DNA from: Luzula sylvatica
Lineage: Eukaryota; Streptophyta; Magnoliopsida; Poales; Juncaceae
Direction of reading: 5' to 3'
Assembly (NCBI GenBank): GCA_946800325.1
Contig: OX326958.1
Coordinates: forward strand, 24,077,914 to 24,141,913
Length of the DNA stretch: 64,000 bases
In this document: positions 34,051 through 48,599 of the stretch, one piece after another
How positions within the stretch are numbered: the stretch's first letter is position 1
How the letters are laid out: each line of letters starts with the position of its first letter
The notes under the pieces: generated by a model
Seen by the model: the letters and a program-made list of their open reading frames with translations, nothing else
Databases searched by the model: none
What the model was told of the DNA's origin: nothing
Translations under genes and position numbers: made by a program

Positions 34051-34829
34051 ATGTTTTTTTATATAATTATTTAAATAGAATTAACGCGCGTGCGTTTGAA
34101 CTAAATTAATCTAATCATGACATATTTGCAAATATCATGATATCAATAGATGCATAAGGTTCATGAAATTAGTCTATCACGGATATTATTTTCTGATATA
34201 ATTTGTATAAATATCATTTGTTCAGGTGTTTCTAAAATCGATTAATATAATCATGACATATTCGCAAATTTTAATATGTATGTAAAATAGCAAAAAAAGA
34301 CCAAAATGTAAGAAATGATCAAAATATAAAATAGAAAAAAAAGATCAAAATGTAAAAAAGAATCAAAATGTAAATTTAAAAGCCATCTAAAAGAAAATCA
34401 AATTTTATTGAATGAGCCGAGACACAACACGTGGCTTGTTTATCTCTACAAATCCTCAAATCTCCACACAAACCACGAGCGTTCACAGTTTCTCCGACCT
34501 CAAACCTCCACGTGTCACAATCAACGGCTCTGATTACTCCATAAAAATCACAATCACCCACTTAAATATAATATACAAAAAACACAAGGGCCTAACTGAA
34601 ACATATACAAACACGCTTACCTGTAGTCTTCCAAACCCTCATTATACATATATCTATATAACAAATCAATTAATCGCAAATACGACTCACTATACAAATG
34701 TTATACGTACTATTATACAAAATATACGAACAGATCCCCACGACTTTTGACTATAACTTTCTGATTGTGAGTCGCTACATGATTAGTTACAGAGTAAGGG
34801 ATACAGAACAAACGAAGAAATGTGTGGGA

Positions 34830-35000
34830 GTATATATATTGACGTGGCGTTTAGCGACATTGCTGGCTGATATAACAGAAGTGGAGAGAGACAGAGAGAG
34901 AAGAGAACCAGACAAAACCATACAGCTCTCTCTCTCTCAACTGCATCTCACAGAGAGGACGAAGAAGGGGGAAGAGGGTTGTGGCTGTGGGGTAGTGTTT
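34830..35000 (+). promoter_or_regulatory. Core promoter and 5'UTR of squalene monooxygenase
   Basis: A TATA-type TATATATATT (34831-34840) lies about 160 bp before the start codon, followed by a GA- and CT-rich leader (GAGAGAGACAGAGAGAG, CTCTCTCTCTC). Upstream, 34410-34520 contains CACGTGG and CCACGTG words that could be G-box sites. The transcription start is inferred, not shown. Confidence 0.5.
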
Positions 35001-38108
<3,108 letters not shown>

Positions 38109-38408
38109 AATTAAAATTTGAAGGGATTGTTTGGAATAATGAATGAATATGTTTGGACGTGATTATTATGGATTAGTGATTTCTTTTATTCGTTGCTAAT
38201 TGTTTCGCATTTCGGAAACGTAAAAATATTAAGTAATGTTTTTGTCAAATAAAAAATTGATATGAAAGACGACTCGAGTACTGAAATTACCAATGCTTAA
38301 ATAGAGGGCTCAATTTGCCCTTGGAAATTTTTACAAATACTACAATGTTCATTATTGAAAATTGAAAATGAAAATTTACAATTGGACCCCTGGAATTTAT
38401 CATGTTTA

Positions 38409-41400
38409 TCAATCAAGTACAACTGTCCATCCCTTCTTATCTTCCACTCTACCCATTTGAATGGCAGTGAGAGTTTTGTATAATTTCGTCGATACCGTCT
38501 CATCACCGGTTTTGTATTCATAGCTAAATCATAAAAAAGAAAAATCATAAAAAGGCATGTTTAGCATGCTTGTAATAATTAATATATGTACATAATTAAT
38601 CTAAAATGTTTTATCACCATTGGCCTTTATAGGTAACGCTAGAAACGGGTGCTAAGACAACGGCAGTACCGGTACAAAACACCTCATCGGCTTCTATCAA
38701 GTCCTCGATCGAAACTAGCCTTTCTTTAACCTGAATTATTGAAATTAAATTGATAATGTTATATCATAAGTTTGTTAAAGAAATAATAATGTAACGTTGT
38801 TCAAGTAACATGATATTACTACCAATTAACAAGCACTTAATTATATACCATTTTCAATATGTAATGTGTCAAAACATCGTTCGTATTGAATAACAGAGCG
38901 ACATAAATCTAATTCATCGTTCAAATAATATGTCATCTCTCTGATTTTGGTTGGTAAAGATATACGAGTTGCTTTGATCACGAACATTTAATTGGTATCA
39001 TAATCTTTTCACTCCCTTTCTCCTCAAATTTTATAATTATTGAAGAACATTATTACAATATTATTACTGCTAACCTTGTAGCCGATATCTCGACCAATTT
39101 CAATGATGCTTTTGCGAGTAATCCCCTGAAGAATAGTTCCCGTGGCAATCGGTGTTGATATTTCACCACCCTTTAAATATATAGACAAATTGAAATTAAT
39201 TGAAAATTAATTGAAAGAAATGGAAAAAAGAAGGAATTCAATAATCGCAAGAGAATTAACCTTCACGATAAAGAAGTTACAAGACGAGACTTCTTCAAGA
39301 TATCTTTTGTTAACCGAATCAAGATAGAGCACATCTGTAAACCCTTGACTCTTAGCTTGAATTTGAGCCTTCAATACCTACATTACAAAATCATTTTACA
39401 TTTCAAGATGAAAAAAATATACTAATCATTTTATTGTTCTTGTGGAACTTTTTTGTCAGGTTCTGAATATAAATTATAATACAAAAAATGAATAACAGAT
39501 ATAAACATACATATTAAATAAATACAATTAGTTGGTAAATATATACCGGTGCATAATTGGTAATTGATTTTACATCTCCGGTCCCTCCAGGAGTGGATCG
39601 GTGAATTTTATCTTCTAATAACAAACTAATTGGTTTAATTCCCTCCTAAAGATATGAAAAATATTATCGTAAATTAGTAAACTAATTTGATTTCAATGAA
39701 ACATGAACCTAAATTCATTGAAGTATTTTTTATTCTTCATACTTTGAAATAAGTTCCAACCGGTGAAGTGTAGATCAAGAACGTGTATTCAGGTGCGGGC
39801 GCCAAACCGAGAATCGCACCGCTCCCTATTAGAAGTGGTCTCATGTAGAGCGAACCTTTTTCTTGAGGAGGTATCTACAAGAATATGGTAAACTAAGTTA
39901 TACGTAGTTATAATCAAACAACATTATTTAGCATATGCGGTGAAATATTTTGACAGTATTTATTTGGGTAACGGGCCAAACAAAAATAATTACTGAAATT
40001 ACTGTACACAAAACTTTGGAGGGGCCAAACAATGAAAATTTATGCTTTATACTTATAAAATAGTAAAATACAATGAAATCGAAAATCTGGGGGGGGGGGG
40101 TGGGCGGCTATATAGTCCGTCCCTGAACATATGTATTAAATTCAATGCAATAGTTCGTATGTACCCAACGTTTATTTGCTAAAACAGTCTGCTTCACTGC
40201 ATGAACGAATTGATCGACTGAGGGACACGGCATGCACATTCTTTCGGCACCCACTTGCATCCTTTTCGCGTTCTCGTCAGGCCTAAAGAGAAGGAACCCA
40301 TTTCCTTTTTCTTTTCTGTACGCCTTTAATCCTTCATATACACCCTACAAATATAAAAAATAAATAAATGATACAGAACATAATTAATGAAACTTGAATA
40401 TCCATCATATTGTGATTTTTATGAAAAATTAACCTGGCCATAGTTAAGAACTCCGGCAGCGGGACTGACCTCTAAGTTTCCATACCGGTTGAGCTCCCCA
40501 TGCGAAAAGGTACCATCTTTCGAGCATTTCATCACATACATGTAATCGGTCGGTACGAGACCAAACCCTAATTTGTCCCAATCTATTCCCCCTTTCTCTT
40601 CATCACTCCTATTAGATTACATGTTTAGTCACAATATTATAACCTTTCAAAATATTAAAAAAGAATTGATTCGTGGTCTTTTTGAAAATCATAGAAAATT
40701 TACATTTTTTGACAAATTCCTTAAAGGTATTATTACAAAGGGTAACGTTAATTCTAGAGCTATTTTTTTTTTCTGAATCTAGAACGGTTATTCATAACTT
40801 TAACAAAATACCCCTACTTAATTTATAGTATATTACATTTAAAAATAATTAATTTATAATCCTTTCCTCATATCAGAACAAAAAACTACAATGTAAATAA
40901 ACAAAAATCAAAATTAATACTTTGAAATAATTTCATAAACCAAAAAAATATTCTTTTTTTCGAAACAAAAACTAAAAATAATATTCATGCAAATAAAGTT
41001 AATTATTTCAAAGTATTATCAACGAATTTTTATTTGTTTGCATACGTGATTGTTTATATTTTTGATAAACTAATTTAAGGAACATATAGCAAAAAAATTA
41101 CTTAATGATTACATTTTAAATACATAATATAATTATAAAGGGCTATTTTTGGGTAATTTAGTAAAAATATGAATAATCGCTCTAGATTCAAAAAAAAAAA
41201 AAAATTCTAGAAATTGCGTTACCCTATTACAAATCTGCCTACCTATCTCTATCATTAAGTGACCGATCTTGGCCCTAAATGTTAGCCCTAAGAGTTAGGG
41301 GAAAAAAATTTCAAAAAAAAAAAAAAAAAAGTTAGGGGAAAAAAATAAATTCCTAAAATTTAAGCTTGGTATGTGCTTGGAATTTTATTAAATCAATGTG

Positions 41401-41922
41401 TATTATATAATTTCAAAAATCTTTGGAGGGTAATGGGTCATGAGTCATGACCCCTCAGCCCATACATGATACACCCCCATTACATTAAATAAGATATCTC
41501 ACCTATCTGGGTCCAACCTACTCGCTTGTTGCATTGATGACACGTGCCTTGATGTCAAATTGGAGCATTGCACCTACATAATACAAACAATGCCATTTAA
41601 CAACAGTAATAATAATATTTTGTCCATTTGACTGTAGTTTCATCTTTCATGCACAATAATCTTATGAATCAAACATAACAATTATTAATTAGCATCGACT
41701 AAGTTAATTACATGCACAAGCTTTCGATTAATTTACAATGAAAAATAGCAATTTAAAGAGCAGAAGAACAGAGCAATTAGGAGAAAACATTCGATTGTAC
41801 TTCAAATTTGGAGTAAATGGAAAAAATTAAGTAAAATATATACATGTATTCAAACATACCCTTATAGCTTTGGCAAAGAGTGAATAGGAATCAGCACTGA
41901 GAACTCTTCTTCTCGTAAACAT
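38409..41922 (-). CDS. BCAT: Branched-chain amino acid aminotransferase
   Basis: Ten exons on the minus strand: 41860-41922, 41503-41573, 40434-40608, 40165-40344, 39743-39874, 39547-39645, 39261-39377, 39075-39170, 38618-38730 and 38409-38523. The sum is 1161 nt, or 386 residues. The basic, Ser/Arg-rich N-terminus ([20 protein letters not shown]) suggests an organelle, probably mitochondrial, targeting peptide. Core motifs are [45 protein letters not shown] and [13 protein letters not shown], with the PLP-binding lysine. The class-IV aminotransferase signature spans [17 protein letters not shown] and [11 protein letters not shown], and [12 protein letters not shown] follows. The enzyme interconverts Leu/Ile/Val and their 2-oxo acids using PLP. 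The last two exons join through an unusual GQC codon junction; all other phases are clear. A diverged dead copy lies at 55861-62148. Confidence 0.94.
40740..41224. mobile_element. Mutator-type MITE in BCAT intron 2, 9-bp TSD
   Basis: Ends GGGTAACGTTAATTCTAGA and the complement of GGGTAACGCAATTTCTAGA; an extended inverted similarity surrounds an AT-rich centre. The exact TSD TATTACAAA is at 40731-40739 and 41225-41233. Length 485 bp, non-coding. Confidence 0.87.
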
Positions 41923-42322
41923 GGTTTCGAGCAATTGAATGATTACAGAGAAGGAGAAAATGCTAATCCTCCAAACCTCTATATTTTAAAGCACCAAATT
42001 TGTATTCTTATAATCGTACTAGCTGGAAAAGCGTTAGTTCATTGAACACACACTTCTCACTGTAGAGAGAGAGAGAGAGAGAGAGAGAGATGTATTGGAA
42101 AGGAACTTTGGAGAAACGAACGGAGGGAGACGAGTGCTAACAAAAGCACGTGTACAACAACATTGCTGGATAGAGACGAGAGGAAAAGAGAGGAAAAGAG
42201 AGAGAAAGAGAGAGAACACATTGGGATTGGGTGTTAACACGACTCTACCACGTCAACAAGATAACTCCTGCCTCTTTGGAGTTTTAGATGCATCTTTAGA
42301 TAGACACGTTCTTGCATGAATT
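41923..42322 (-). promoter_or_regulatory. BCAT upstream region
   Basis: On the minus strand an AT-rich TTTAAAATATAGA box lies about 60 bp before the start codon (41980-41992). A (GA)n run at 42065-42090 and further GAGAAAG repeats at 42180-42215 follow upstream. Core-promoter assignment is tentative. Confidence 0.4.
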
Positions 42323-42799
42323 AGAGCGGGCAAAGTTGTCCTGAACCCGAAAAACCAATCCGAGTAATCTGAATCCAGACCCGACCTGACTAGACAAAAT
42401 TTACGAAAATCAAACAACCCGACTCGGACCGATCCGGGACTAAATAATCCGAACTCGAAAGAAGATGTTTTATATGTTACCCGAACTCGACCCGATCCGA
42501 AACCGAGTAACCCGAGATCCGAATATAACCCAAATGTACTAGTTGAATCAAATATTATAATTAGAAATTTTAGTTATTATTTTTGTTCGCAATTGAATTA
42601 ATTCAAACCCGACATAACCCGAACGCGAACAATCTGACCCGAACACACAATTTAACCCGAAAAGAACCCGACCAAAATAAAACCCAAACACAACCCGACC
42701 TGATCCAACTTAATTTCACCCGAAAATAATCCGAACATAAAAATAACGAACATAAAAATGACCCGAACCTGAAAATACCCACCCGATTTGCCACCTCTA
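42323..42799. mobile_element. hAT-like non-autonomous element with ACCCGAA satellite body
   Basis: Starts AGAGCGGGCAAAGTTGTCC and ends TTTGCCACCTCTA, whose complement TAGAGGTGGCAAA matches the ends of the element at 56259-56893. The body is a degenerate series of ACCCGAA/CCCGACC words. The flanks CATGAATT (42315-42322) and CATGAAAT (42800-42807) form a 7/8 match to an 8-bp TSD. Confidence 0.6.
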
Positions 42800-43065
42800 C
42801 ATGAAATGCATGCACCGTGTCAATTACGACTTATATTATAGAAATTGTTAAGAACTATTCTATTATTAGTGCTTTGTGTTAACATGACTGGAAGGTTCAT
42901 TTGGGCCACCCATAATCATAGAAAGAAGCTGATATATATCTCTCTTGAAATTAGTATATCTTTATCTTGATTATATGAATTTGTTTATTTTTATTAAATC
43001 CATGATTTTCTATTTTGGGCTGGGAAAAAATGTGAAGACATTTTCATATGGGGTTAACCATTGAG

Positions 43066-43529
43066 CTATGTATCCGTATCGATACCGTATCAAGTCATAT
43101 CGTATCGATACCATATCGAATATCGATACTCGTCGGATACTCGTCGGATACGTATCGGATATTTCACGTGACGTATTCGAATATTTTATTTTAAAATAAT
43201 AACGAATACTTCCGGATACTTGTCGGATACTTCTAACGTATAAATAAATGTACTTGAAAACTAAAAATAAATAAGTAATACATATAAGTAAATAACTAAA
43301 TATAATACACATTACTTAATTAGAAGTTATCCATGTAAAAACAAATTTTTAATATATTTTAGATCAAATACATAATATATATAAATATTAAATATATAAA
43401 TTGTAATTACTAAATAATAAAATATTATATATAATTGCTGTATCGTATCTTATATATTTTTTTAAATTATCGTATTCTCGTGTCTGTATCGTGTCAGATA
43501 CGATACTCGTATTCGTATTTGTGCAACTG
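43066..43529. mobile_element. GGATACG-family MITE, 9-10-bp TSD
   Basis: Inner ends are rich in CGTATCGATAC, CGGATACGTATCGG and, inverted, GTATCGTGTCAGATACG. The interior is AT-rich. It is flanked by the exact direct repeat AACCATTGAG (43056-43065 and 43530-43539). A related element lies at 54472-55014. Confidence 0.75.
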
Positions 43530-43539
43530 AACCATTGAG

Positions 43540-44265
43540 AAAATTGTCCATTTTGAAAACTGGAATTATTTGATATGTCAAGTGTCACGAGTTAAAGACT
43601 TAGATGCTGACCGTTCGAACACTTTTGTCATGTGGTGTGTACGGGCTGTTTAATGAAATTTGCTATTTCAAATGTAATTTTGATCTAATACTGCCAATAG
43701 ATCTTTTGTTGTGTCTCATTTTTTTTTAGTAGAAGAGACTGAGACTGATATAGAGACTGATATAACTATGTATAAACTTTTGAGATTCGAAATTTGTCAA
43801 ATTAATATTTTTTATTTTGTTATGAATAATATTAATGTGGGTGTGAATATCTTATTAAACTCATGTGTTTTTGTCTTTGATTCTAACTAAAGAATTTCTG
43901 TATTTTTATTTAATATGATTAATTATAATTTAGGTTTTAGATTTTTCTAGAGGCAAGATCGGCCCCGACATTTGGATGTCCTAACCCAAATTTGTTCCCG
44001 TAACTTAAATTACTCAAAACAATATTACCTCATAAGAGTACAAATAAAAATATATAAAAAATAATTTAACATGTTTTAATTTTCAGAAGAAACAAAATTC
44101 ATAATATCATCTAGTTGAAATTGTTTTTTTAATCATTATTATTATTATTTTTTCTTGAAAATTATGAAACACGTTATGAACAATAGAAAATGAAATATTT
44201 TTTGATGATAAATGAAAAATATCAAGTAATGATTGAGACATTTAAAATTATATATAAAAAAATAG
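43540..44265. other. AT-rich spacer
   Basis: No gene is supported before the LTR retrotransposon. Confidence 0.5.
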
Positions 44266-44270
44266 TATTT

Positions 44271-44911
44271 TGATGAGCGGGTTTTCGGCGTGTTTAATAT
44301 GTCGTTGTGGTAAAACCCCGAACAATCAACAAAATTTGTAATCTAAGTTTGTACAGTGGCAAATGTATAGATTCGTTCCACGGGGAGCAATTGCGTCAAA
44401 ATTTGGATCAAAACGGACGAGAAATAACGAAGAAAATTCACAGAAGATAGTCCGTTACAACGGAATTATGTTCCGTTACAACGGACATTAGGGTTATGTC
44501 TAACGTGGAGATGGATATGAACGTCCGTTACAACGGAGAATAGTCCGTTACAACGGAAAGTGGTAGTCCGTTATAACGGATAGGAGTAGCGTTATAACGG
44601 ATTGGTTGATCTGTTACAACGGACTCTTATGTCCGTTACAACGTACTAGTATGAGTGATATTGAATGCTTTTCCTTGCTGGTTCGTTACAACGGAAGTAA
44701 GTTGCGTTACAACGGAGTACCAACAGACTGAAAGTCAGGTACAAACCGAATGGTCCGTTACAACGCAAGTTAGGTTCCGTTACAACGGAACTTGTTCTGG
44801 ATTTCGAAATCGTAATTTGAATTTAGGATTGAATTGAGGGTTTGTTTTGAGATTAAACCAAGAGAGATTTAGACTAAATTCAAGGCAGTAATTAAAAGTA
44901 AGAGATCAAGT
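44271..44911 (-). repeat. Truncated 3' LTR
   Basis: Matches 46072-46712 over 641 bp without gaps. The junction with internal sequence lies at 44911/44912, where the gag frame runs into it. Confidence 0.92.
44450..44790. promoter_or_regulatory. Array of TCCGTTACAACGGA palindromes in the LTR
   Basis: About twelve units in 340 bp (seven perfect or with only TA in the centre, the rest one or two changes) made of two inverted AACGGA half-sites. AACGG/CCGTT is the core recognised by R1R2R3- and R2R3-MYB proteins (MSA element). The same array is at 46250-46590 in the other LTR. A regulatory role is inferred. Confidence 0.6.
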
Positions 44912-45959
44912 TAGGATGGTTGCGGAGATTAGGGTTATACGAGTTCGAGGCATCGAATTTCTTGTAAACGGCATTTGCATCTTCGATCACACTCGGACAC
45001 TCATCGGTGTGGTGTGTATTTGCGAGGCAAACCCCACATGTTTTCGTTTCCTCCTTACCCAAAGCCTTCATGATGATCTCGAGCTTGTTGTTAAGCATGT
45101 CGACATTGAGGTCGCTACACGCATTAACTCGGTATTCAACATTCCTTCTTGATTGCGAATTGGTTGCCATTACTTCGAGTAGCTTCTTAATCTCTTCGAG
45201 ATCCTTGTTCGCGATACTTCCTCCCGCGGATGCGTTGAGGAATTGACTCTCGGAGTATCCTAGCCCTTGGATGAATTGCTCGTAAAGGAAGTGGACCTCG
45301 ACATTGTGGCTTGGGCATTCCTCCATCAAACGGTTGAATCGATCGTAATACTCGTGGAGAGCTTCGTTTGGCTTTTGCGTGATTGCTAGAAGTTCTCGCC
45401 TAATTGCCGCCAATCTCGAATGCGAGTAGTATTTCTCCTTGAAACGCCTAGCCACTTCATTGAAATCGAGGGGTCCTCGTAGGTTGTAGAACCAATCTTT
45501 CGGCCCTTCACCTAGCGAATAAGGAAAAATAAGAAGTAGAATATCGTTAAATGCATCATAATTTGCATAGATGTTTAGTTGAATCTTAAAATCTTTCAAA
45601 TGCTTATGTGGGTTTTCGGTTGCTTTGCCATGAAAGATGGGTAAAGAGCCAATGATGCTCGGATCGGCTTTAAAGTTCGGTATATTCGGCCTAATAAAAT
45701 TGTAATTATCTTCTATGATATTTGGGGCCACTAATTCCTTTAATGTTTTCGGTCTTGGAATCCTAGTTTCATCACCCATGTTTGAATTTAAATGAGTAGA
45801 GAGAGAAGAAAAAGTTTGAGTTTGAAGTTCGTCTTGATCTTCTCGTGTCGGTTCCTTGCCCTTCTTAGAGCTTTTGTTCTTTCTTTCGATTTCTTTGACA
45901 AATGGAAGTAATTCGCCTTTTCGCGATCTTGTGTTGTGCATAAAGCTTTCTTCTTTCAC
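44892..45959 (-). CDS. Retrotransposon gag protein, truncated
   Basis: A frame of 355 residues. After a basic N-terminus (MHNTRSRKGELLPF) comes the capsid region (GSLPIFHGKATENPHKHLKD, then LGEGPKDWFYNLRG and RRFKEKYYS). A CCHC zinc knuckle follows at about residues 308-322 (CGVCLANTHHTDEC, spacing C-x2-C-x4-H-x4-C), which binds the element RNA. The last five residues (LISYF) come from the 3' LTR, showing that the frame was cut by the internal deletion. No protease or pol follows, so the element depends on relatives for movement. Confidence 0.88.
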   Translation of the reverse strand: MKEESFMHNTRSRKGELLPFVKEIERKNKSSKKGKEPTREDQDELQTQTFSSLSTHLNSNMGDETRIPRPKTLKELVAPNIIEDNYNFIRPNIPNFKADPSIIGSLPIFHGKATENPHKHLKDFKIQLNIYANYDAFNDILLLIFPYSLGEGPKDWFYNLRGPLDFNEVARRFKEKYYSHSRLAAIRRELLAITQKPNEALHEYYDRFNRLMEECPSHNVEVHFLYEQFIQGLGYSESQFLNASAGGSIANKDLEEIKKLLEVMATNSQSRRNVEYRVNACSDLNVDMLNNKLEIIMKALGKEETKTCGVCLANTHHTDECPSVIEDANAVYKKFDASNSYNPNLRNHPNLISYF

Positions 45960-46051
45960 CTAGATTATCACAAAAGAAACAAAGAAGTGAGTAAACAAAT
46001 TTATGAATTTAAATCTCAAATTTCGATCTAAAATAATGACTTAAACACCGC

Positions 46052-46069
46052 TCCCCGGCAGCGGCGCCA
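46052..46069 (-). other. Primer-binding site, tRNA-Asp type
   Basis: The minus strand reads TGGCGCCGCTGCCGGGGA two bases after the LTR end. It complements the 3' end of plant tRNA-Asp as I recall it with one mismatch, the primer used by Athila-type elements. Confidence 0.8.
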
Positions 46070-46071
46070 TT

Positions 46072-47652
46072 TGATGAGCGGGTTTTCGGCGTGTTTAATA
46101 TGTCGTTGTGGTAAAACCCCGAACAATCAACAAAATTTGTAATCTAAGTTTGTACAGTGGCAAATGTATAGATTCGTTCCACGGGGAGCAATTGCGTCAA
46201 AATTTGGATCAAAACGGACGAGAAATAACGAAGAAAATTCACAGAAGATAGTCCGTTACAACGGAATTATGTTCCGTTACAACGGACATTAGGGTTATGT
46301 CTAACGTGGAGATGGATATGAACGTCCGTTACAACGGAGAATAGTCCGTTACAACGGAAAGTGGTAGTCTGTTATAACGGATAAGAGTAGCGTTATAACG
46401 GATTGGTTGATCCGTTACAACGGACTCTTATGTCCGTTACAACGCACTAGTATGAGTGATATTGAATGCTTTTCCTTGCTGGTCCGTTACAACGGAAGTA
46501 AGTTGCGTTACAACGGAGTACCAACAGACTGAAAGTCAGGTACAAACCGAATGGTCCGTTACAACGCAAGTTAGGTTCCGTTACAACGGAACTTGTTCTG
46601 GATTTCGAAATCGTAATTTGAATTTAGGATTGAATTGAGGGTTTGTTTTGAGATTAAACCAAGAGAGATTTAGACTAAATTCAAGGCAGTAATTAAAAGT
46701 AAGAGATCAAGTAAAAACACTAACAAAGATTGGATTCAAGTAACAAGAACTAAAGATTCATTAAACCGAGAATTCTTTACACAACAAAATCCAATCAAAC
46801 AACAATTAATCAAGTAATTGAAAAGGAGTACACCTAGTTGAGAAAGCCTCGAAGTGAAGCTCTTTGTCTCCTTGCCTCGCACCGAAAGATCCTTGCTCCT
46901 TGTCTCGAGAGTGATGGATTGTACCGAAAGGATGAAGCTCCGAGTCACGGATCGCAATCACTTCGAAGAAACGCGGATCGAGTCACGGCACTTCTTCTCA
47001 AATCCACCGTAGGGAATAGCTCCTTGTCACGGCCCGACCTTCGAAGGATGAGAAGGATTCGTCGAAGGGATGAGCTCCCTTGTCTCGACTAGTCCTTGAG
47101 AGATTTTTCTTGATTGATCTTGAAGTATCTTGAAGGTTCTTGATTGTGCTTGGAAGAGAGAGGGAGAGAGAAAGAGAGTGAAAGAGTGTAAAAAGGGTAA
47201 AAAGAGCGTACCAAACTCGTGGCCCTTGTGGTCATATTTATAGCACTCATGGAGTCTTCTTATTGGCCACGAGTTGGTGGAGAGGATTGGGGGTAAGGAA
47301 GTAATTCCCACCAAAGGTAGTTGGCAGGATAAGGGCTAATGATTGAGTGGTTTTCGTGTAGACTTTTGTGTAAGTTTCTATCATGATGATTGTTTGCCTC
47401 CCGTCTCATTCATATACCGAATATATCGGTGTAATATATCGTTTTCACTCCTCTTGACGTGTTGGAGACAACTACACTCTCCAAATTCCCAGAAATTCCT
47501 TCTAATTCCTGTGATTAAGCAATAAAACACACTTAGTGAAGAAATATTCATGTTATCTCAAATATGATTAATAAAGTATATAGAATTGCTCTTCACAAGG
47601 GCTAAAATCCCCAAATTAAGCATTAAATTTGTGCCTTATTTGCCTCACATCA
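46072..47652 (-). repeat. Complete 5' LTR
   Basis: On the minus strand it starts TGATGTGAGGC and ends CGCTCATCA. It contains twelve TCCGTTACAACGGA-type palindromes within its last 400 bp (plus-strand 46250-46590). No coding content; small frames inside are duplicated by the other LTR. Confidence 0.88.
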
Positions 47653-47657
47653 TATTT

Positions 47658-48599
47658 CAAGGTTTACAAAATATTTTTGTAGCCGTATTACAATTATTAT
47701 TTTATTAAATAAGATTTAAAATAAAAATAAATCACAGAAAATCCTTAAAACTATAAATAACAAAAAAAAAAACAGATAGATAGGTCTTGAACTCATGATC
47801 TATTGGGTTATAATTAAGTTATTTATCAATTATGCTACGTTGTATTTATGATTTAAATCAAAACATAATGTACATACAAAAATTCTTAAATGATGTCCCA
47901 ACCGAAATAGTGCCATAACCGGGCTTGCAAAAATGCTTCTCAGATACCTGTTTCCCACATTTTATCCCGGCGCTGGTCCTGAATAGAGGCCATCTATGTA
48001 CTAAAAAGAATGACAATTGAAGTCCCTTAGCTTAGGTCCAAGATATACCTTTCTTTTACCTTCTTTTTGTTGACATGCTTAATGTTATTCAAAACTACAA
48101 CCGAGCTACTAATGATTTCATCCAAGTGTGATTAATATGAACACAACATATACATATACCATGAATCCACACAATGATATACAAGAAGATCACAAAATGA
48201 TTACACAAGAAGTCATAGAAGACCAAGACCATACCCAGTTTATATATTGAAGAAACACGTAGATGAAGACCGCACAAACGAAGAACCAAATCCGCAGAAG
48301 ATTCACCGAGAAGCATCACGAAAAATACGACATAATACTCCAAGGATAACACGTACAAGACTTGAAGACAAACACCGAAAACTCCGGAAAAAGATGTGAA
48401 GAAACCCGTACAAGACTTGATGATTTGAAGACCCACACGATCCCAAATTACTCTTTGGTATACCTTTAACATATCCTAGAAGTGGTGGTACAAATACAAA
48501 AAAGATTCGACGAAGTGAAAAATACCCAAAACCCCTTGTTTGGAGCAAAAGAACCCTATGCATCTGGACGCACCAATCCTTGCGCCCATGCACATCATT
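47658..48599. other. Spacer, possible decayed repeat
   Basis: No gene is supported. At 47780-47850 the minus strand has TAGCATAATTGATA and GAGTTCAAGACC, weakly like A and B boxes of a tRNA-like SINE. 48090-48480 is an A-rich purine tract with repeated CAAGACTTGA(A/T)GA words. Confidence 0.4.

Larger units (their letters stand above)
44271..47652 (-). mobile_element. Internally deleted Athila-like LTR retrotransposon
   Basis: On the minus strand the order is a complete 5' LTR (47652 down to 46072, 1581 bp, TGATG...CATCA ends), a 2-nt gap, a primer-binding site, a gag frame, and then directly the last 641 bp of the 3' LTR (44911 to 44271). Protease, RT, RNase H, integrase, polypurine tract and the first 940 bp of the 3' LTR are missing. 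The outer flanks are the 5-bp TSD TATTT (44266-44270 and 47653-47657). The two 641-bp LTR segments align without gaps and differ at about five positions, all transitions. Gag type and primer point to the Athila/Tat side of Ty3/gypsy. Confidence 0.9.

Noticed and set aside
34698..35000. N-terminal extension of squalene monooxygenase from 34698
   Set aside because: The frame is open, but the extra residues cross the TATA box and leader and have no counterpart in the family.
44655..46638. Two nearly identical 60-residue frames at 44655 and 46456
   Set aside because: They are the same non-coding piece of the two LTRs.
47027..47314. 95-residue minus-strand frame
   Set aside because: It lies inside the 5' LTR and is not a gene.
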